Below, piece by piece: positions 1 through 11,171 of a DNA stretch of 64,000 nt. The first letter of the stretch is position 1. The number at the start of each line of letters is the position of its first letter. Both the position numbers and the translations under genes were made by a program. Below the pieces are notes generated by a model that worked only from the letters and a program-made list of their open reading frames with translations, had not been told where the DNA came from and made no database searches. The stretch is from Euptelea pleiosperma (taxonomy: Eukaryota; Streptophyta; Magnoliopsida; Ranunculales; Eupteleaceae): assembly GCA_035048495.1 (NCBI GenBank), contig CM068548.1, positions 11,087,464 through 11,151,463 of the forward strand, written 5' to 3'.

Positions 1-215
1 TTTTCTAACCTTTGGATCTAAGTACCCCAAATTATGTTTGAATCCAACAATAAAAAAAATTTCATGAAATAGAGTCGAATTCAATGGTTAGAAATTACAA
101 ATCAGGCTGGTTTTTGGTCTGTGGGTCCACCTAGTGATGGGCCAAACATCCATAAAGTTAGTGGTCTTTAAGCATGTGCCACATGGCCCATACTATGGTC
201 CAAGACAATGGAGAG
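1..215. repeat. Partial copy of long-arm foldback repeat (family A)
   Basis: The stretch has the central part and right arm of a repeat seen many times in the window: a phrase about a 'lesson' of lower-case core gaaatcac/taatcaggctg, then the phrases 'ggtccaccta', 'ccaaacatcc' and a 'gccacatggc' block. The left arm would lie outside the window. No coding potential is seen. Confidence 0.6.
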
Positions 216-1799
216 TGTCTCCTAGTTTAATGGACATCTCTCAAAAAGAAATCGGAACATACATGTCATTGGCAAAAAACTCTAAGTAAGACAGTAGCAC
301 AAACTTAGATCAGTGTTATACATCGAGATGATGATAGTAATCAAAGCCTGCTTGTGTTACGAGCTGAACGGGTGACAACTTACCCAAACTATTGGCCCAT
401 TTCCAGTGAAAGAGTGCTCGATAATTAGGATAATCCACTTACATTAATAACTGCAGTATAAGAGATAACTCCTAATCATACTATACAATAATCTAGAACT
501 TAATAAAATTTTAAAAAGAAATGCTAACCAATCCATTCCAAATGTCACTGGATCAATGATGTAATCAATCGCTTTAAACATCAACAGTAGTGAGACAACT
601 AGGAATACGACCATCATTAACAATGTATGTACGTCATCATTAAAAACCTTAAATTAGATGAAGGGTTTAAAAAAGCTACACACTCATGTTCAACCTACAG
701 ACAATATGGTAATAAAGGTAGCGGTCCAAAAAATGTCATTTCTTGATCAAGATGGTCTTTAATGTATACTAAATCAATTCTCCATGTTGTCAGAAGTTAA
801 AGAAAAGTAATGGAACTGAATTTATTATGCCTTCCTTTACATGCATGCTTGAATAAGTCTTCATTCATTTTCCGCAATAGAAATGTTGGCATGACAATCT
901 CTTTCTAAAGGAGACAAAGAGAAAACTATTCTCACATACTAATGGACGAACCATTTGACAAATTTATGTGACAGTGCACTTGCTGCGGGAAAAGAGATGA
1001 TTGAGAAAAATGGGAGAAATGTGAGAGATGTATTTTCAACGTTTAGAAATTTCAGGTTTCAAAGAAATTGAAAATAGCTGGCGTGTCCGCTAGCTATGCG
1101 ACCGATCAATGTGCCAATGGTCCTAATCACTATGAAAAACTTGCCAATCTTGTCTATCTGTCCATAATTAACTAAAAAAAATCGAAGTAGTTCATGAGTA
1201 TTAGCCCCACAAGCCCTACCTCTCTACTAGAAGTCATATTTGGTTTATGTAAGATTAGAAAGTTGAGGATGCCAGCTTGCTTAGTTGGTAAAGTTTGTGG
1301 GTGATGATACCATAGACCAAGACCTGCCTTCACTGAGTTACTACCAAAAAAGAAAAAGATTGGAAAGTTGTAGTCAAGCTTCACCCTTTCCATCAGTAAG
1401 GAGAACGAATTACTGAACAAAAAATCTCTAAATTTTTGGCACCCCTTAACCCGTTTGGCCTCTACACATAGGAGGGCAATTCTGACATTTTAAGCTTCGG
1501 GGGGCAGACGTCAAACGAATTGACATTCTAGGTTCGTTTTGACAATTTTCAAGAAATTCGGTTCTTTTATAATAATTCATTAAAATATAAGTTTGTTTTG
1601 AAAATTTTCCACTTCTCAATTTGTTAATTTCTTATTATTAGGAATTTATAGAATGAAGTTCATGTCCTTTTACCCATGAGAAGAAATCACAATGTCAACA
1701 TTAGGCGTGAAACCATCTTATCTATGGAGTTTTTTTTTTCCAATCCTTTTCCTGGCCATGAAATTCAATAAATATTTACTTTTTGGTGGGAAAGCGAAC
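216..1799. other. Non-genic AT-rich stretch
   Basis: No exon-like coding stretch, splice pattern or recognised protein motif was found on either strand. The open frames here are short and read like random translation. A SINE-like copy lies near 1,266-1,360; nothing else is recognised. Confidence 0.5.
1266..1360 (+). mobile_element. tRNA-derived SINE-like copy
   Basis: Near the 5' end is TTGCTTAGTTGG, which resembles an RNA polymerase III A box. The segment shares its first 45 or so bases with the copy near 5,695-5,740 and ends in an A-rich tail around 1,343-1,358. The B box is decayed in this copy. SINE origin is inferred from the two copies together. Confidence 0.45.
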
Positions 1800-2196
1800 G
1801 AGTAAAACTTTGATGACAAGGCTTGTCGTCGAGGCCGATGACAACACACAAGATGAGACACATAGCACAATTTTAGAGGACTCTAACCGTATGGATGTTT
1901 GGCCAATCCCTAGGTGGACCTACAAACCAAAAATCAGCTTGATTAGTGATTTCTAGGCGTTGGATAGCAATTATTCTCGTGGGTTGATTTTAACACTGGG
2001 AATTTGCGCATTACTGACCATTATTTGAGGTACAAAGATCCAAAGGTTTGAAAACACTAATCAAGCTGATTTTTGGTTCATAGCTCTACCTAGGGATTGG
2101 CAAAATATTTATATGGGCAGAGTCCTCTAAGAGTGTGCCACGTGGCTCAAATTGCACGCTGTCATCGGCCTCAATGACAAGACCAAAGGTTTACTC
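1800..2196. mobile_element. Foldback MITE, family A, full copy
   Basis: Both ends carry the inverted terminal motif GTAAAACTTTGATGAC (decayed at the right end). The two arms, each roughly 160 bp, are inverted repeats: the left arm carries 'gaccgtatggatgt...ggtgga' type phrases as reverse complement of the right-arm 'ccacctagggattgg' phrases. The right arm contains GCCACGTGGC. There is no open frame of note. No clear target-site duplication was found, so the superfamily is not assigned. Confidence 0.7.
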
Positions 2197-2225
2197 AAAA
2201 GAAAAAAAAACAAAAGGAATAATGT

Positions 2226-2295
2226 AGCAAAACATCTATACGGTCAGTGGTGTCTAAAAGTGTGCCATGTCGCTCATATTTGTCGAGGAGAGAAA
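2226..2295. repeat. Right-arm fragment of family A
   Basis: Contains the right-arm phrase from 'aaacatctatacggtcag' through 'gtgccatgtcgctcat', directly after a full copy of the same family. It is followed near 2,358-2,505 by an AT-rich palindromic piece with 'acggccgttataacg' that resembles the hAT-like MITE family. Confidence 0.5.
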
Positions 2296-2509
2296 TCTTT
2301 GATTGGCTCATTGTGGGTCTGTCATGTGACACATTTTAGCCCCATGAATGATTGGCTCATGGTTTACAAAACGGCCGTTATAACGAAATACCTGATATAT
2401 TTAAAAAAATAATATTTTGTATAATTATTATAAATAATAATAAAATAATGACATTATAACCGTTTTTTGAAGTGACTGCTATAACGTTACAACCAAACAC
2501 TAAAAGCTT

Positions 2510-3460
2510 GCCTTGGTTTGGATTTGAGCTTCCATATGAATGAATCTGTGGGTAAAGGACATTCGATCCAAGCCCATGATTAAATCCGATGGTCAAAAAT
2601 CATGTATCAAGTTGATTTTTTGCCTGTTGTTTCAACAAGATGAGCCAAACATCCAAGAAATCAGTGGTCCCGATTATGAGTGTGAACACCATGAGGGATA
2701 GGTATTAGTTAACCAACCCTCGGGCTTTCTAGTTACTTTGGAAAGCAGTTTTCTAGTTGTTTGGAAGAGATTCTAGGTCCATACCTTTTTTGACAAAGTT
2801 TTCTAGGTCCGCACTCTTTTGACATACAAATCCTTTTCTAATACTTTTCTGTGCTCATAGGGCCCACAGATTAATAGTGGGTAGGGATATTTGGGCATCT
2901 TTATCTAGATTTGATTTTGAACATTTTAAGATCCAGGTCCAACTCACATATCGATATATTGGTATAGTTTCTCTCTCCTCCTCTCTCTTTTTTCCCTTTT
3001 TTCCTTTTTTCTTTTTTTTTATAGGCAAGTAGGTCAATGGTATTTATTCCACTTATATATATGGCTTATTGCGTGCCTCACACTGAACTTCAATATCTCA
3101 TAAATGCTCTTATTTCTGTTTATTTTCTTTTTAAATTTACATGACAGGACTTTTTGATCTTTTTGGTGCCAAAGAACATATCACCCTGCTAGCTCATTCA
3201 ATGTTTAAAAAAATAAAATAACCGTATTCATAATATGCCCTCAAGTTCCTTTATTTTGACAAAAATTGTTTTTTAATTTTTGATTTTTTTTTTTTTAATT
3301 TACAATGGTGCTTTAGTTAATCAATACTTTCACATTTCAACTCAATTGTGCAAGTAATTTTTGCATCCTGAAGTTGTACTTAAACTCTATAGGCTAGAAA
3401 CATTTAGACGATAAAGTCCATCATCAAAAGTTGATGATGGACTCACAATGTGATATACGT
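2510..3460. other. Non-genic stretch
   Basis: Low-complexity T-rich runs and short frames only. No conserved protein motif, RNA gene or clear repeat boundary was recognised. Confidence 0.45.
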
Positions 3461-3830
3461 ATCTTCTTACTAGAGGCTACTGACCCTATGGATGTTTGGA
3501 CCATCCTTAGATGGACTTATGCAACAAAATAAACCTGATTACTTATTGTTAACCTTTGGATCATAATGATCAAAATCCACGGTTAAAAATAAATTAATAA
3601 AAAGACTCGGTTATAAATTACTGATCATGATGAATTTTGATATATAAGTCCAACTATGGATGGACAAAACATCCATACGGTCAGTGATCTCTAAGATTGT
3701 GCCACGTGGCTCATAATATGGCCCATCAATTATGGTGCCAAAACTCATGCTAAGCAGGATGAATTTTGTAGGTAGGTCCACCTGGACCTAGAGATTGGCA
3801 AAACATCTATACGGCGAGTGGCACGTGCAT
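3461..3830. mobile_element. Decayed family A foldback plus an extra arm
   Basis: A left arm ('gaccctatggatgtttgg') and an inverted right arm ('aaacatccatacggtcag', then 'gtgccacgtggctcat') flank a short centre. A second truncated arm follows at about 3,765-3,830. The sequence has drifted more than in the copies at 55.6 and 57 kb. Confidence 0.55.
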
Positions 3831-4887
3831 GGTGGTGTCATTGGCACGTAGCGTTCCCCTAGTGTAGTTAGTGGGCAAAGGCGGGTTTCAAATAGTAAGA
3901 ATTTAATTAGATCTAGGTCAAAATGGATCTACCATACTTAAATGACGTGTCCCTTATTTCTTTTTTTCAATATGTACACCCACCGTAATAGCCCTTTTCG
4001 AGACTGATTACGGGGGATAGCTATGTCGGGTCCTCCATATCCTTTATTATGGCAAACCAATATTTTTTTTTACCTTAGTAGCCTCTCCTGTGACTCAAAC
4101 CCTGGAGGTAGGGTTGGCTCGAAACCAAGTGTTAAGACCCAAATTAATACACCAAAAGCACATAGGTGATAGTGGAGCGGAAAGCTAAGATCTTTCTTAA
4201 ACTAGTACCCTAACGAAGAAATGGTGCAGTGGCATGGTGGTGGTGGTGGTGGAAGAAGGGAGTCTAGGTGGGCGAATAGGTTTATCTATTTAGGATGTGT
4301 CACAAAATAAGGGTGGGTGCACTTACCATTTAAAAAATGTTCCAAATCTAAAATCATAAAAGTACTTGACCTGAACCCGACCTGTATCGGATTACTAAGA
4401 ACCATTTCTGATCCATTTTAGATTTGGAACATATTTTAATGATCCAAACCCGCAAAATATGAGTCCTCGGGTCTGATCGGCCCCATTTCATGTCCAATTG
4501 CAGAGTGTTGGTGATTTTAGATAGTGGATTCCATGGGTCCCACTTAGGACGTCTCCAACACCAAAAGCGACGAAATTCTGTTGCATTCTTTTTGACTCTT
4601 TAGACGCTACGTTGATGGTCCATGAAAACCATACACGAGTACATATTGATGCGTAACTATCCATCTGATCAGGTCCATTTATATGGCCATTGAAGATTCC
4701 CAACGTGGGGATCACTCCACTATCTTAGTGGGTTGTTTTCACAAAAATATCTGTTGATCTAACACGTTGAAAACTGATCATGTGGTCAAAATAACCTAAG
4801 TCTAAAACCAGTGCAATGCTAGTTTGACCGTTCAAAATCATACATACGGTATTCAGTTAGAGTAGTGATGATATAGTCCGGGTCCAT
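3831..4887. other. Non-genic stretch
   Basis: No gene was recognised. A short (GGT)n run lies near 4,235-4,252. The remaining open frames have no recognisable domains. Confidence 0.45.
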
Positions 4888-5243
4888 GAGTAAAACTTTG
4901 ATGAAAGGGCGCATATGAGCCACGTGGCACACTCTTAGAGGACTCTGACCGTATGGATGTTTTTTCAATCCCTAGGTGGACCTGAAAACCAAAAATCAGC
5001 TTGATTAGTGATTTCAAACCTTTGGATCTTTGCACCTCAAATAATGGTCAATAATGTTCAAATTCGCACGGTTAAAATCAATCCATGAAAATAATTCCAA
5101 TCTAACGCCTAGATATCACTAATCGGACTGATTTTTGGTTTGTGGGCCCACTTAGGGATTGGCCAAACATCCATACGGTCAGAGTCCTCTAAGATTGTGG
5201 CTCGTGGCTCATATTATGCCCCTCTCATCGGCCTTGATGACAC
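4888..5243. mobile_element. Foldback MITE, family A
   Basis: Starts with GAGTAAAACTTTGATGA and carries CCACGTGGCAC in the left arm. The right arm is its inverted partner but is cut short near 5,243. Internal text matches the copies at 57.0 and 60.1 kb closely. Confidence 0.7.
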
Positions 5244-5539
5244 AGTTGGGCACCAAATGGACCCCGGACCATTTAATCACCACTCATTCGTGAAACCATT
5301 CCTGCCGTTGATTTGGTGTGTGGTAAATGTTATATTATGATGTCGACATAATGGACAAAGATCGGGAGCTCACATAAGCGGATGCGTGTCCTGCACTCGT
5401 GTCTCATCATAGACCAAATTGATTTATCTATTTATTCTGACTTTAGAACAGTGTCCCCACTAAAGGCGAGAATCTTGCCACTTATGTGTGCCAAGACCCC
5501 TTTTTAATTTGCTTTTTGAGCTTCATCTAGTATCCCAAC

Positions 5540-5660
5540 ATGCCACGTGGCTCACTGTTTCGGGCTCACTGACCCATTAATATATGGTCCATTCAATGTT
5601 GGACTTAACACGCCAAAAATCAAACTGATTGGTGATTTTTAGCCATTGGATTTGACCTTT
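5540..5660. repeat. Left-arm fragment of family A-like repeat
   Basis: Contains GCCACGTGGCTC, then 'aaaaatcaaactgattggtg' and 'gccattggatttga', the wording of the variant subfamily also seen at 11.2, 19.4, 60.8 and 61.4 kb. No matching inverted arm is present. Confidence 0.45.
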
Positions 5661-5694
5661 TTTCATCATGGGCTTTTAAACAGTTCTAGGGATG

Positions 5695-6085
5695 AAGGTG
5701 TCAGCTTGCTAAGTTGGCAACGTTTGGGAGTTGATACCAGGCAGCATGGTTATAACGGATTTGGACCTCCCCCCTTACGTTATGTACCGTTAAAATTTCT
5801 CAAAAAATAACGGGCGTTATTTTTGTTATAAGGGCCATTATTTTCTGTTAGAACAAAAAATAACGAACTGTTCTTTTCTGGAAAATTTTGTGAAAAAGAA
5901 GGACATTATTTCCGTTATTTTTCATTTTTTGCCCCTGAGCGTTACAATTCGTTGTAATGGAAAAAACGATAACGTCTCCAGTCCGTTATAACGGCCCCTT
6001 TTAAACCTTGGATACCAGGGTTCCAAACTCGCCTTAGTCCACTGACCACTAACAACTGACTCACTTGCGAAAAATAACAACAAAA
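5695..6085 (+). mobile_element. tRNA-derived SINE interrupted by a hAT-like MITE
   Basis: The left part has an A-box-like TTGCTAAGTTGG. The right part, after the insertion, has a B-box-like GGTTCCAAACTC followed by an A-rich tail near 6,068-6,088. Removing the 5,741-6,010 insertion and one copy of its duplicated GATACCAG joins the two boxes at tRNA-like spacing. A second copy at 1,266 supports a family. This is inferred from motif order and not from a database match. Confidence 0.5.
5741..6010. mobile_element. hAT-like MITE (family B) with 8-bp duplication
   Basis: The element is flanked by identical 8-bp GATACCAG copies at 5,733-5,740 and 6,011-6,018. The right end reads TTTTAAACCTTG, the family terminus. 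The left end is partly lost (CATGGTTATAACGG). The interior is made of palindromic words such as CCGTTATAACGG. An 8-bp duplication and CA...TG ends fit the hAT superfamily. Confidence 0.75.
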
Positions 6086-6354
6086 GGGAATGGATGAGTT
6101 GCACGTAGCACGCCCATGATGGGAAATTGCTCAAATCCAATGACTAGAAATCATCAATCAGGCTGACTGATCCGAAAGTATGGACAAAAACACAGCAAGT
6201 CGGTTCGAGTTTGTTCGGTAATTGGTTAATCATAGGGGTGTACATTCGGGGCGAAGGTCATTTTTCATGGGTTTCAAGCCGGCCCGAAATTCGTCGGGTT
6301 GGGCCGAAATTCTGGGACCCCTACCCAAAAAGTCATGCCAGTCAGGTTTTGGGT

Positions 6355-6505
6355 TGGGCTTCGGGCCACGGCACTACAAAGCCTTTGTCAAAATTGGGTG
6401 TGAGTGGGTGAGATCCACCGTCCAGTTGGGTGTAAGATCTCGCCCCTTCATTATGAAGCCTATAAGAGGGGGAGACAACTTTTCTGTCTTGTTATATAGA
6501 TTTTT
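6355..6505 (+). repeat. Dispersed copy of the 'tactagtgggtg' repeat
   Basis: Shares 'gagatccaccgtccagttgg', 'aagatctcg.cccttc' and a terminal 'gttatatag' with the two tandem units at 18,883-19,224. The repeat has no open frame. Its class (Helitron-like or other) cannot be settled here. Confidence 0.5.
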
Positions 6506-6840
6506 AATGTTTTTTACACAATTGATGGTTTTAGGAAGTTTCTCTTAGGGTCTTCAGTTATGGGGGGTGATAATTAGGGTTGTTAATGGGCTGGATATGC
6601 CCAAGCCAGCCCAACCCATCATGAGCCAACATTTTAGGGCCAAGCCCGACCCATTTATAGTTTTAAAAGACCAGGCCACAAGATATTGGATGTGCCTATG
6701 GTAATTTTTTTTAAAAGTAATGCCCAAGTTGGTCTAGTTATCTAGTGGGCCTTAAAACCAATCCTACATATGGCCCGTTGGACTAATAAATGCAGCTCAA
6801 GCCTGAGACCCTTAATACGTACGGAAAACTTTTGCACTTA

Positions 6841-7103
6841 GCGTGTGTTTGATTCAATGTTAGATAACCATTTTAAATCTGTATAATTTTCCCTACCAAG
6901 TCATTTAAATCTGGATAATTTTCTCTACTAAGCCTGAAATTCATTTTCCATCTAGATAAGTGAGAATTGGTTTCCACAAGAAAATACGCCTTTATTTTCT
7001 CACATGATTGAAATGAGTGTTCTCACTTGCAATCAATCAGTCATTTAAGGCATTTCCCAAATGTATTTTCTCCGAAAAACTTTCTGTGCAATCAAACATG
7101 CCC
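6841..7103. mobile_element. Tourist-like MITE (family D)
   Basis: Inverted ends are GCGTGTGTTTGATT and AATCAAACATGCCC. They are flanked by TTA (6,838-6,840) and TCA (7,104-7,106), a PIF/Harbinger-type 3-bp duplication with one change. The interior matches the element at 9,741-10,028 along most of its length. Confidence 0.65.
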
Positions 7104-7225
7104 TCAGTAAACTTAAGCTTAGTCCAGCCATTCATAATCTTGGGCTAGGCTTGGGCCTAAATATTTTAAACCGATCACGGGCTGGACCTACATTAGCTAC
7201 GTATATTTTGGGCTGAACTTGGGCA

Positions 7226-7318
7226 GAGCCCCTAATAAAAAAAAAAAAAAAAGAGGTGGATACGAAATGGGATCGGTCAGACCCGCATAATTCACAAAAA
7301 AAAAAAAAAAAAAAAAAA
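7226..7318. repeat. Poly-A low-complexity runs
   Basis: Two A-only runs lie near 7,226-7,240 and 7,295-7,318. They account for the Phe/Lys-rich open frames that overlap them, which are not genes. Confidence 0.8.
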
Positions 7319-7958
7319 GGATCCAGACAAGTTGGTCTAATTTGGATTTGGATCTTGCAATTAGGTGCTTAGGATTGAGTCGGCAGGATCTAGTCTTTGG
7401 TCTTGGATCCTTCATATGTTTTTGTTGTTGATCCGACTCATAGTGAAATTGTTCAAACTTCAAAGCCTTGTAACAGAAAACAAACAAAAAAACCAAAGTT
7501 TTGCTGAGAAACTGAAGAATAAGGGATTTGGATACAATATATATATCCAATTAATCTTGACCGTAAGCATTTCATCGTACCCATTAATGAACATACATGT
7601 GGGACAACACGTGACAATTGGGCCCGGCCTAAAATATTAGGGCTCAACTAATATAACATTTTAATTCCTTTTTAATAATATATTAGAAAGACTTGATGAC
7701 AGCTACAAACTTGCCAACGTGGTAGGAATCTCGCTGAGTCAGAATAAAAGAATTTCAGAGACAGCCCAATTCCTTACAAGTTGAGAAGGGAGACTTACAC
7801 TGATTGACCAACCAAGCCATCGAATGGTCTTTCACTGACACTGCTTAAAACCACAACGTTTTAAAAATATCATAAAAGAAAAATATGAATTGCTCAACAA
7901 TCCAAAAAAAAATCTCGTTATTTTAAAATTTTTAAAAAATCTCATGAATAATACTCTC

Positions 7959-7961
<3 letters not shown>

Positions 7962-7991
<30 letters not shown>
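7962..7991 (+). repeat. (GA)n microsatellite
   Basis: A pure GA tract of about 30 bp in a non-genic stretch. Nothing else of note surrounds it. Confidence 0.9.
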
Positions 7992-7994
<3 letters not shown>

Positions 7995-8029
7995 AATTTC
8001 TTAAAGTGATCATGAACGGAATTATAGTT

Positions 8030-8292
8030 TCAAAAAACTTCAGGACAAAAACGTGTAACGGCGCTAAAATTCAAAATTTCAAGAAAACTTATAAAGGATA
8101 AAAACAACAATAATAAAATAAACGGTCATTTTTTCATAAAATTTTCAAAAATTAGGGTTGTTATTTTCATAAAATAAAGGTCATTAACTCGTTATAACGA
8201 AAATAATAGCCGTTATTTTCTGAGTGTTAAAACAGTTCATAACATAACAGGGTAGGTCCGAATCCATTATAACGGCCATTTTTTAAATCATG
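8030..8292. mobile_element. Decayed hAT-like MITE (family B)
   Basis: Carries the interior words 'gttataacgaaaataat', 'ggtaggtccgaatcc', 'attataacggcc' and ends 'ttttttaaatcatg'. The left terminus is degraded and no duplication is visible. Confidence 0.55.
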
Positions 8293-8935
8293 ATTTAAAC
8301 TAAGAAGACCTAGATATTCCATGTGCAAATTTATACAAATCCAGATAATCCACTCGTCAGTAGGTGCCATTTAGAATGTCTCATCACACTTTGACTTCAT
8401 TATATGACTTGAAAAGTCACACAAAACCTCTAAGAATAACTTCATGAAAGGAATCTTTCCTTGCCTTCGAAGGTTCTCTTGTTCCTCTCCAACCATATTC
8501 CCCCGGTCTCGTGGTAATAAGCCTTTTATATTCTATTTTTTTTTTATTTCACCACAGAACCAATCACACCCCCTAATCATCTGTCCCAAATTGGAAGCCA
8601 TCCAATTTCTCAAATTGAATTTCTAATTTGTTAGCTTTCTAGATTGAAAATTAGAAGTTGTTTATTTTCACGAGAATTGTTTTAGGAAGTGTGTTAGCAA
8701 GTTTAGAAATTAGTTAGCTCTCTAGGCTCTTTTGGGTTCGATACCCGCTTTCACCCACTAACTTCGTGTTGTGAAAGAGAGGGAGAGAGAATAAGAGGGT
8801 TTCAAGAAAAACTTGACACGGATTGAAGGCTATGAACCCTAATTTGGTTTGGTTTAGAATAAGAGGTGGAGACGGTGAGAAGAGATGGATAGATGTATTT
8901 GAACCATTCTGTTTTTAGGGTTCAAGTATGAGTTA
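8293..8935. other. Non-genic stretch with a tRNA-like B-box sequence
   Basis: No gene was recognised. At about 8,733-8,745 there is GGTTCGATACCC, a good B-box match, but no convincing A box or tRNA fold was found, so no tRNA is called. Confidence 0.4.
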
Positions 8936-9633
8936 AAGATGTGTTTAATTGGAAAGTTGATTTCTACTTATGAGGAGCGGAAGTCGTTTTCCTCTAAGGG
9001 CATGCTTGGTAACGCACCGCGGCGGAAAAATAAAATATTTAGCCGTGCTAATATTCGCCCGAGTGTGTTTGGCTGCCACTCGCCCTCGGCGAATATTTAG
9101 CCGGCTCCACATATTTTCCCTCTGCGGCGGGAAAACATTTGATCACCTCCCCCCCTGTGTAAATATTTTCACGCCGATTATGCCTTGGTGAGAAAATTTT
9201 ATTTTCTTGTCGGAAAATCACTATTTTCAGTAAAAAATAGTTTTTTAATATATAAAAAAGATAAAAATGCTTTTTTTTATCCTTTGACATAATATGTGGT
9301 TCCTGCACTTGCCCAACCTATTTTTGATTTACTTTGATATGTGGGACCCACTCAAATTGAAAGAAAATGATGCCGAAGTGAGCTAGCTCATACACGTACC
9401 AAACATTGTTAAATATTGATATGAGCAAATATTTAGCCAAGATAATATTTGCCTGCCTAAATATTTGCCGTCGGAACTCTTTTTCTCACGTACCAAACAG
9501 ACCCTAAAATTGAGGTATTCGGAAGTGGATTTCTGTGGGGCCCACTTTTCAACGCCGAATCGAACACATGAAAACAACACTTTTTTGGATGTTTGTTTTC
9601 TTTTCTCAAAAAAATGCCGAACCAAACACATCC
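8936..9633. mobile_element. Outer Tourist-like MITE with another inside it
   Basis: Ends are AAGATGTGTTTAATTGG and CCAAACACATCC, inverted and flanked by TTA (8,933-8,935) and TAA (9,634-9,636). The element's body is interrupted at a TAA by the 8,998-9,504 element. The outer element without the insert is about 190 bp. Confidence 0.55.
8998..9504. mobile_element. Inner Tourist-like MITE with TAA duplication
   Basis: Flanked by TAA at 8,995-8,997 and 9,505-9,507. The ends read GGGCATGCTTGGTAACG and CGTACCAAACAGACCC, inverted. The interior is palindrome-rich ('aatatttagcc' and 'aatattcgcc') and has no coding sequence. Confidence 0.6.
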
Positions 9634-9740
9634 TAACTTCTCCCAGTTATTGGCATGGCCCATTACACCTCTTTCAGGTCCATGCCCAACCCATTAACAT
9701 TATATAGTGGGCTAGGCCTTGAGTTTTGTGCCGATCCTAA

Positions 9741-10028
9741 AGGGGTGTTTGATTGTCAAGTGGGAAAATGCAATTGTCCCCATGTTAAATAGCCATTTTA
9801 AATATGTACAATTTTTCTTACTAAGCCATTTAAATTTGGATAATTTTTGGTACTAAGCTCGGAATTCATTTCCCATCCAGATAGGTGAGAATTCATTTCC
9901 ACCTCAAATAAGCCTTTATTTTTCTCACATGATTGGAATATGTGTTCTCAGTTGCAATCAATTAGCCATTTAAGGCATTTCCCATATGTATTTTCTTGAG
10001 AAAATTTGATGTGCAATCAAACAATCCC
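9741..10028. mobile_element. Tourist-like MITE (family D) with TAA duplication
   Basis: The ends AGGGGTGTTTGATTG and CAATCAAACAATCCC are inverted repeats flanked by TAA at 9,738-9,740 and 10,029-10,031. The interior closely matches the 6,841-7,103 element. It abuts the next element with only the shared TAA between them. Confidence 0.75.
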
Positions 10029-10031
10029 TAA

Positions 10032-10961
10032 GGGTCTGTTTGGTATGCATGCAAACCATTACGCGTGCAATGGTTTGCTCACCCATACTATTTTCTTGCA
10101 TTTGGTTTGCACTACCTTTGCGTACGCAAATTTCAAAATTTACGCACTGTTCATATTTACTACCATTTGGTTCGTGCTCATGCTCACTTAGGAAAGCACA
10201 AAATATGTGGGCCCTACATATTAAGTATCAAAAAAAATTTGTACTTAATACGTGGGCCCCACATATTTGAACATCAATTTCAAATTTTCGAAAATAAAAA
10301 AATAGAAAAAAAAAAAAAAAACAGAAAAATAATGGGCAATAACAAAAATAACGGACTTTTTTTTTTTTTTTTTGTTTTCACAAAATTTTTCAGAAAATAG
10401 TGGTCATTATTTTTCGGTATATTTTTTTAGCGTTTTAACGGTATATAACGTAACGAGGGAGGTCTGAATCCGTTATGGCAAAAATAACGGCCAGTGTAAC
10501 GGATTCCGACGTCCCCCGTTACGTTATGTACCGTTAAAATGGTAAAAAAATAACGATCGTTATTTTATGTTGTAACGAAAATAACGACCATTATTTTTTG
10601 AAAAAAATTATGAAAAAAGGGCCATTATTTTTTCGTTATTTTTTCATTTTTTTTCATTTTAAATTTCAATGATTTTTTCATTTTTTTTCATTTTAAATTT
10701 CAATGATACTTTTTTTTTTTTTTTTTTTCTGTTTGGGGGGGGGGGGATAGGTCTTGATTTGAGAAAATATTAGATTTTAATTTGTACCTTATGCAGATCG
10801 TTTGCACAAGGAGGTTGTGTAAACGATTGCTCAGGGGGTGAAATGGGTTTTTAATTGTTAAAGAGGGCGAGCATTCATTTGCCCGTGTGCATGTGCAAAT
10901 CGCCGAATGCACGCGTACCAAATATGCATGGGAAACAATTGCATGTGTATCGAACGCACCC
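10032..10961. mobile_element. Larger Tourist-like element with nested MITE debris
   Basis: The ends GGGTCTGTTTGGTATGC and inverted ATACACATGC-type sequence finishing GCACCC are flanked by TAA at 10,029-10,031 and 10,962-10,964. About 400 bp of hAT-like MITE sequence (10,300-10,710) lies inside, including long T and G homopolymers. No transposase is encoded. Confidence 0.6.
10300..10710. mobile_element. hAT-like MITE debris (family B), apparently two halves
   Basis: Contains 'gtaacgagggaggtctgaat' followed by the inverse wording 'gtcccccgttacgttatg', as if two family B halves meet near 10,490-10,500. The outer termini are lost. Confidence 0.5.
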
Positions 10962-11171
10962 TAAGTTTATTTTTGTTAAAATTTAAGGCCATATCAAATG
11001 GGCCTTAAAATCATACCCAGGTTGAGCCTCCTGGTACTACAAATGCAGCCCAAGCCCAAGATCATTGATGACAGATCTAAAAGCCCATCAGGTTACACCG
11101 GCCCATTAAAACCCCTACTAACCATGACACTTGCCTACTAAAAATGAGGAAAAATCTACGGTACCGACATC

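Noticed and set aside
8705..8745. Possible tRNA gene (GGTTCGATACCC B box)
   Set aside because: No acceptable A box or cloverleaf could be drawn; at best a SINE or tRNA relic.
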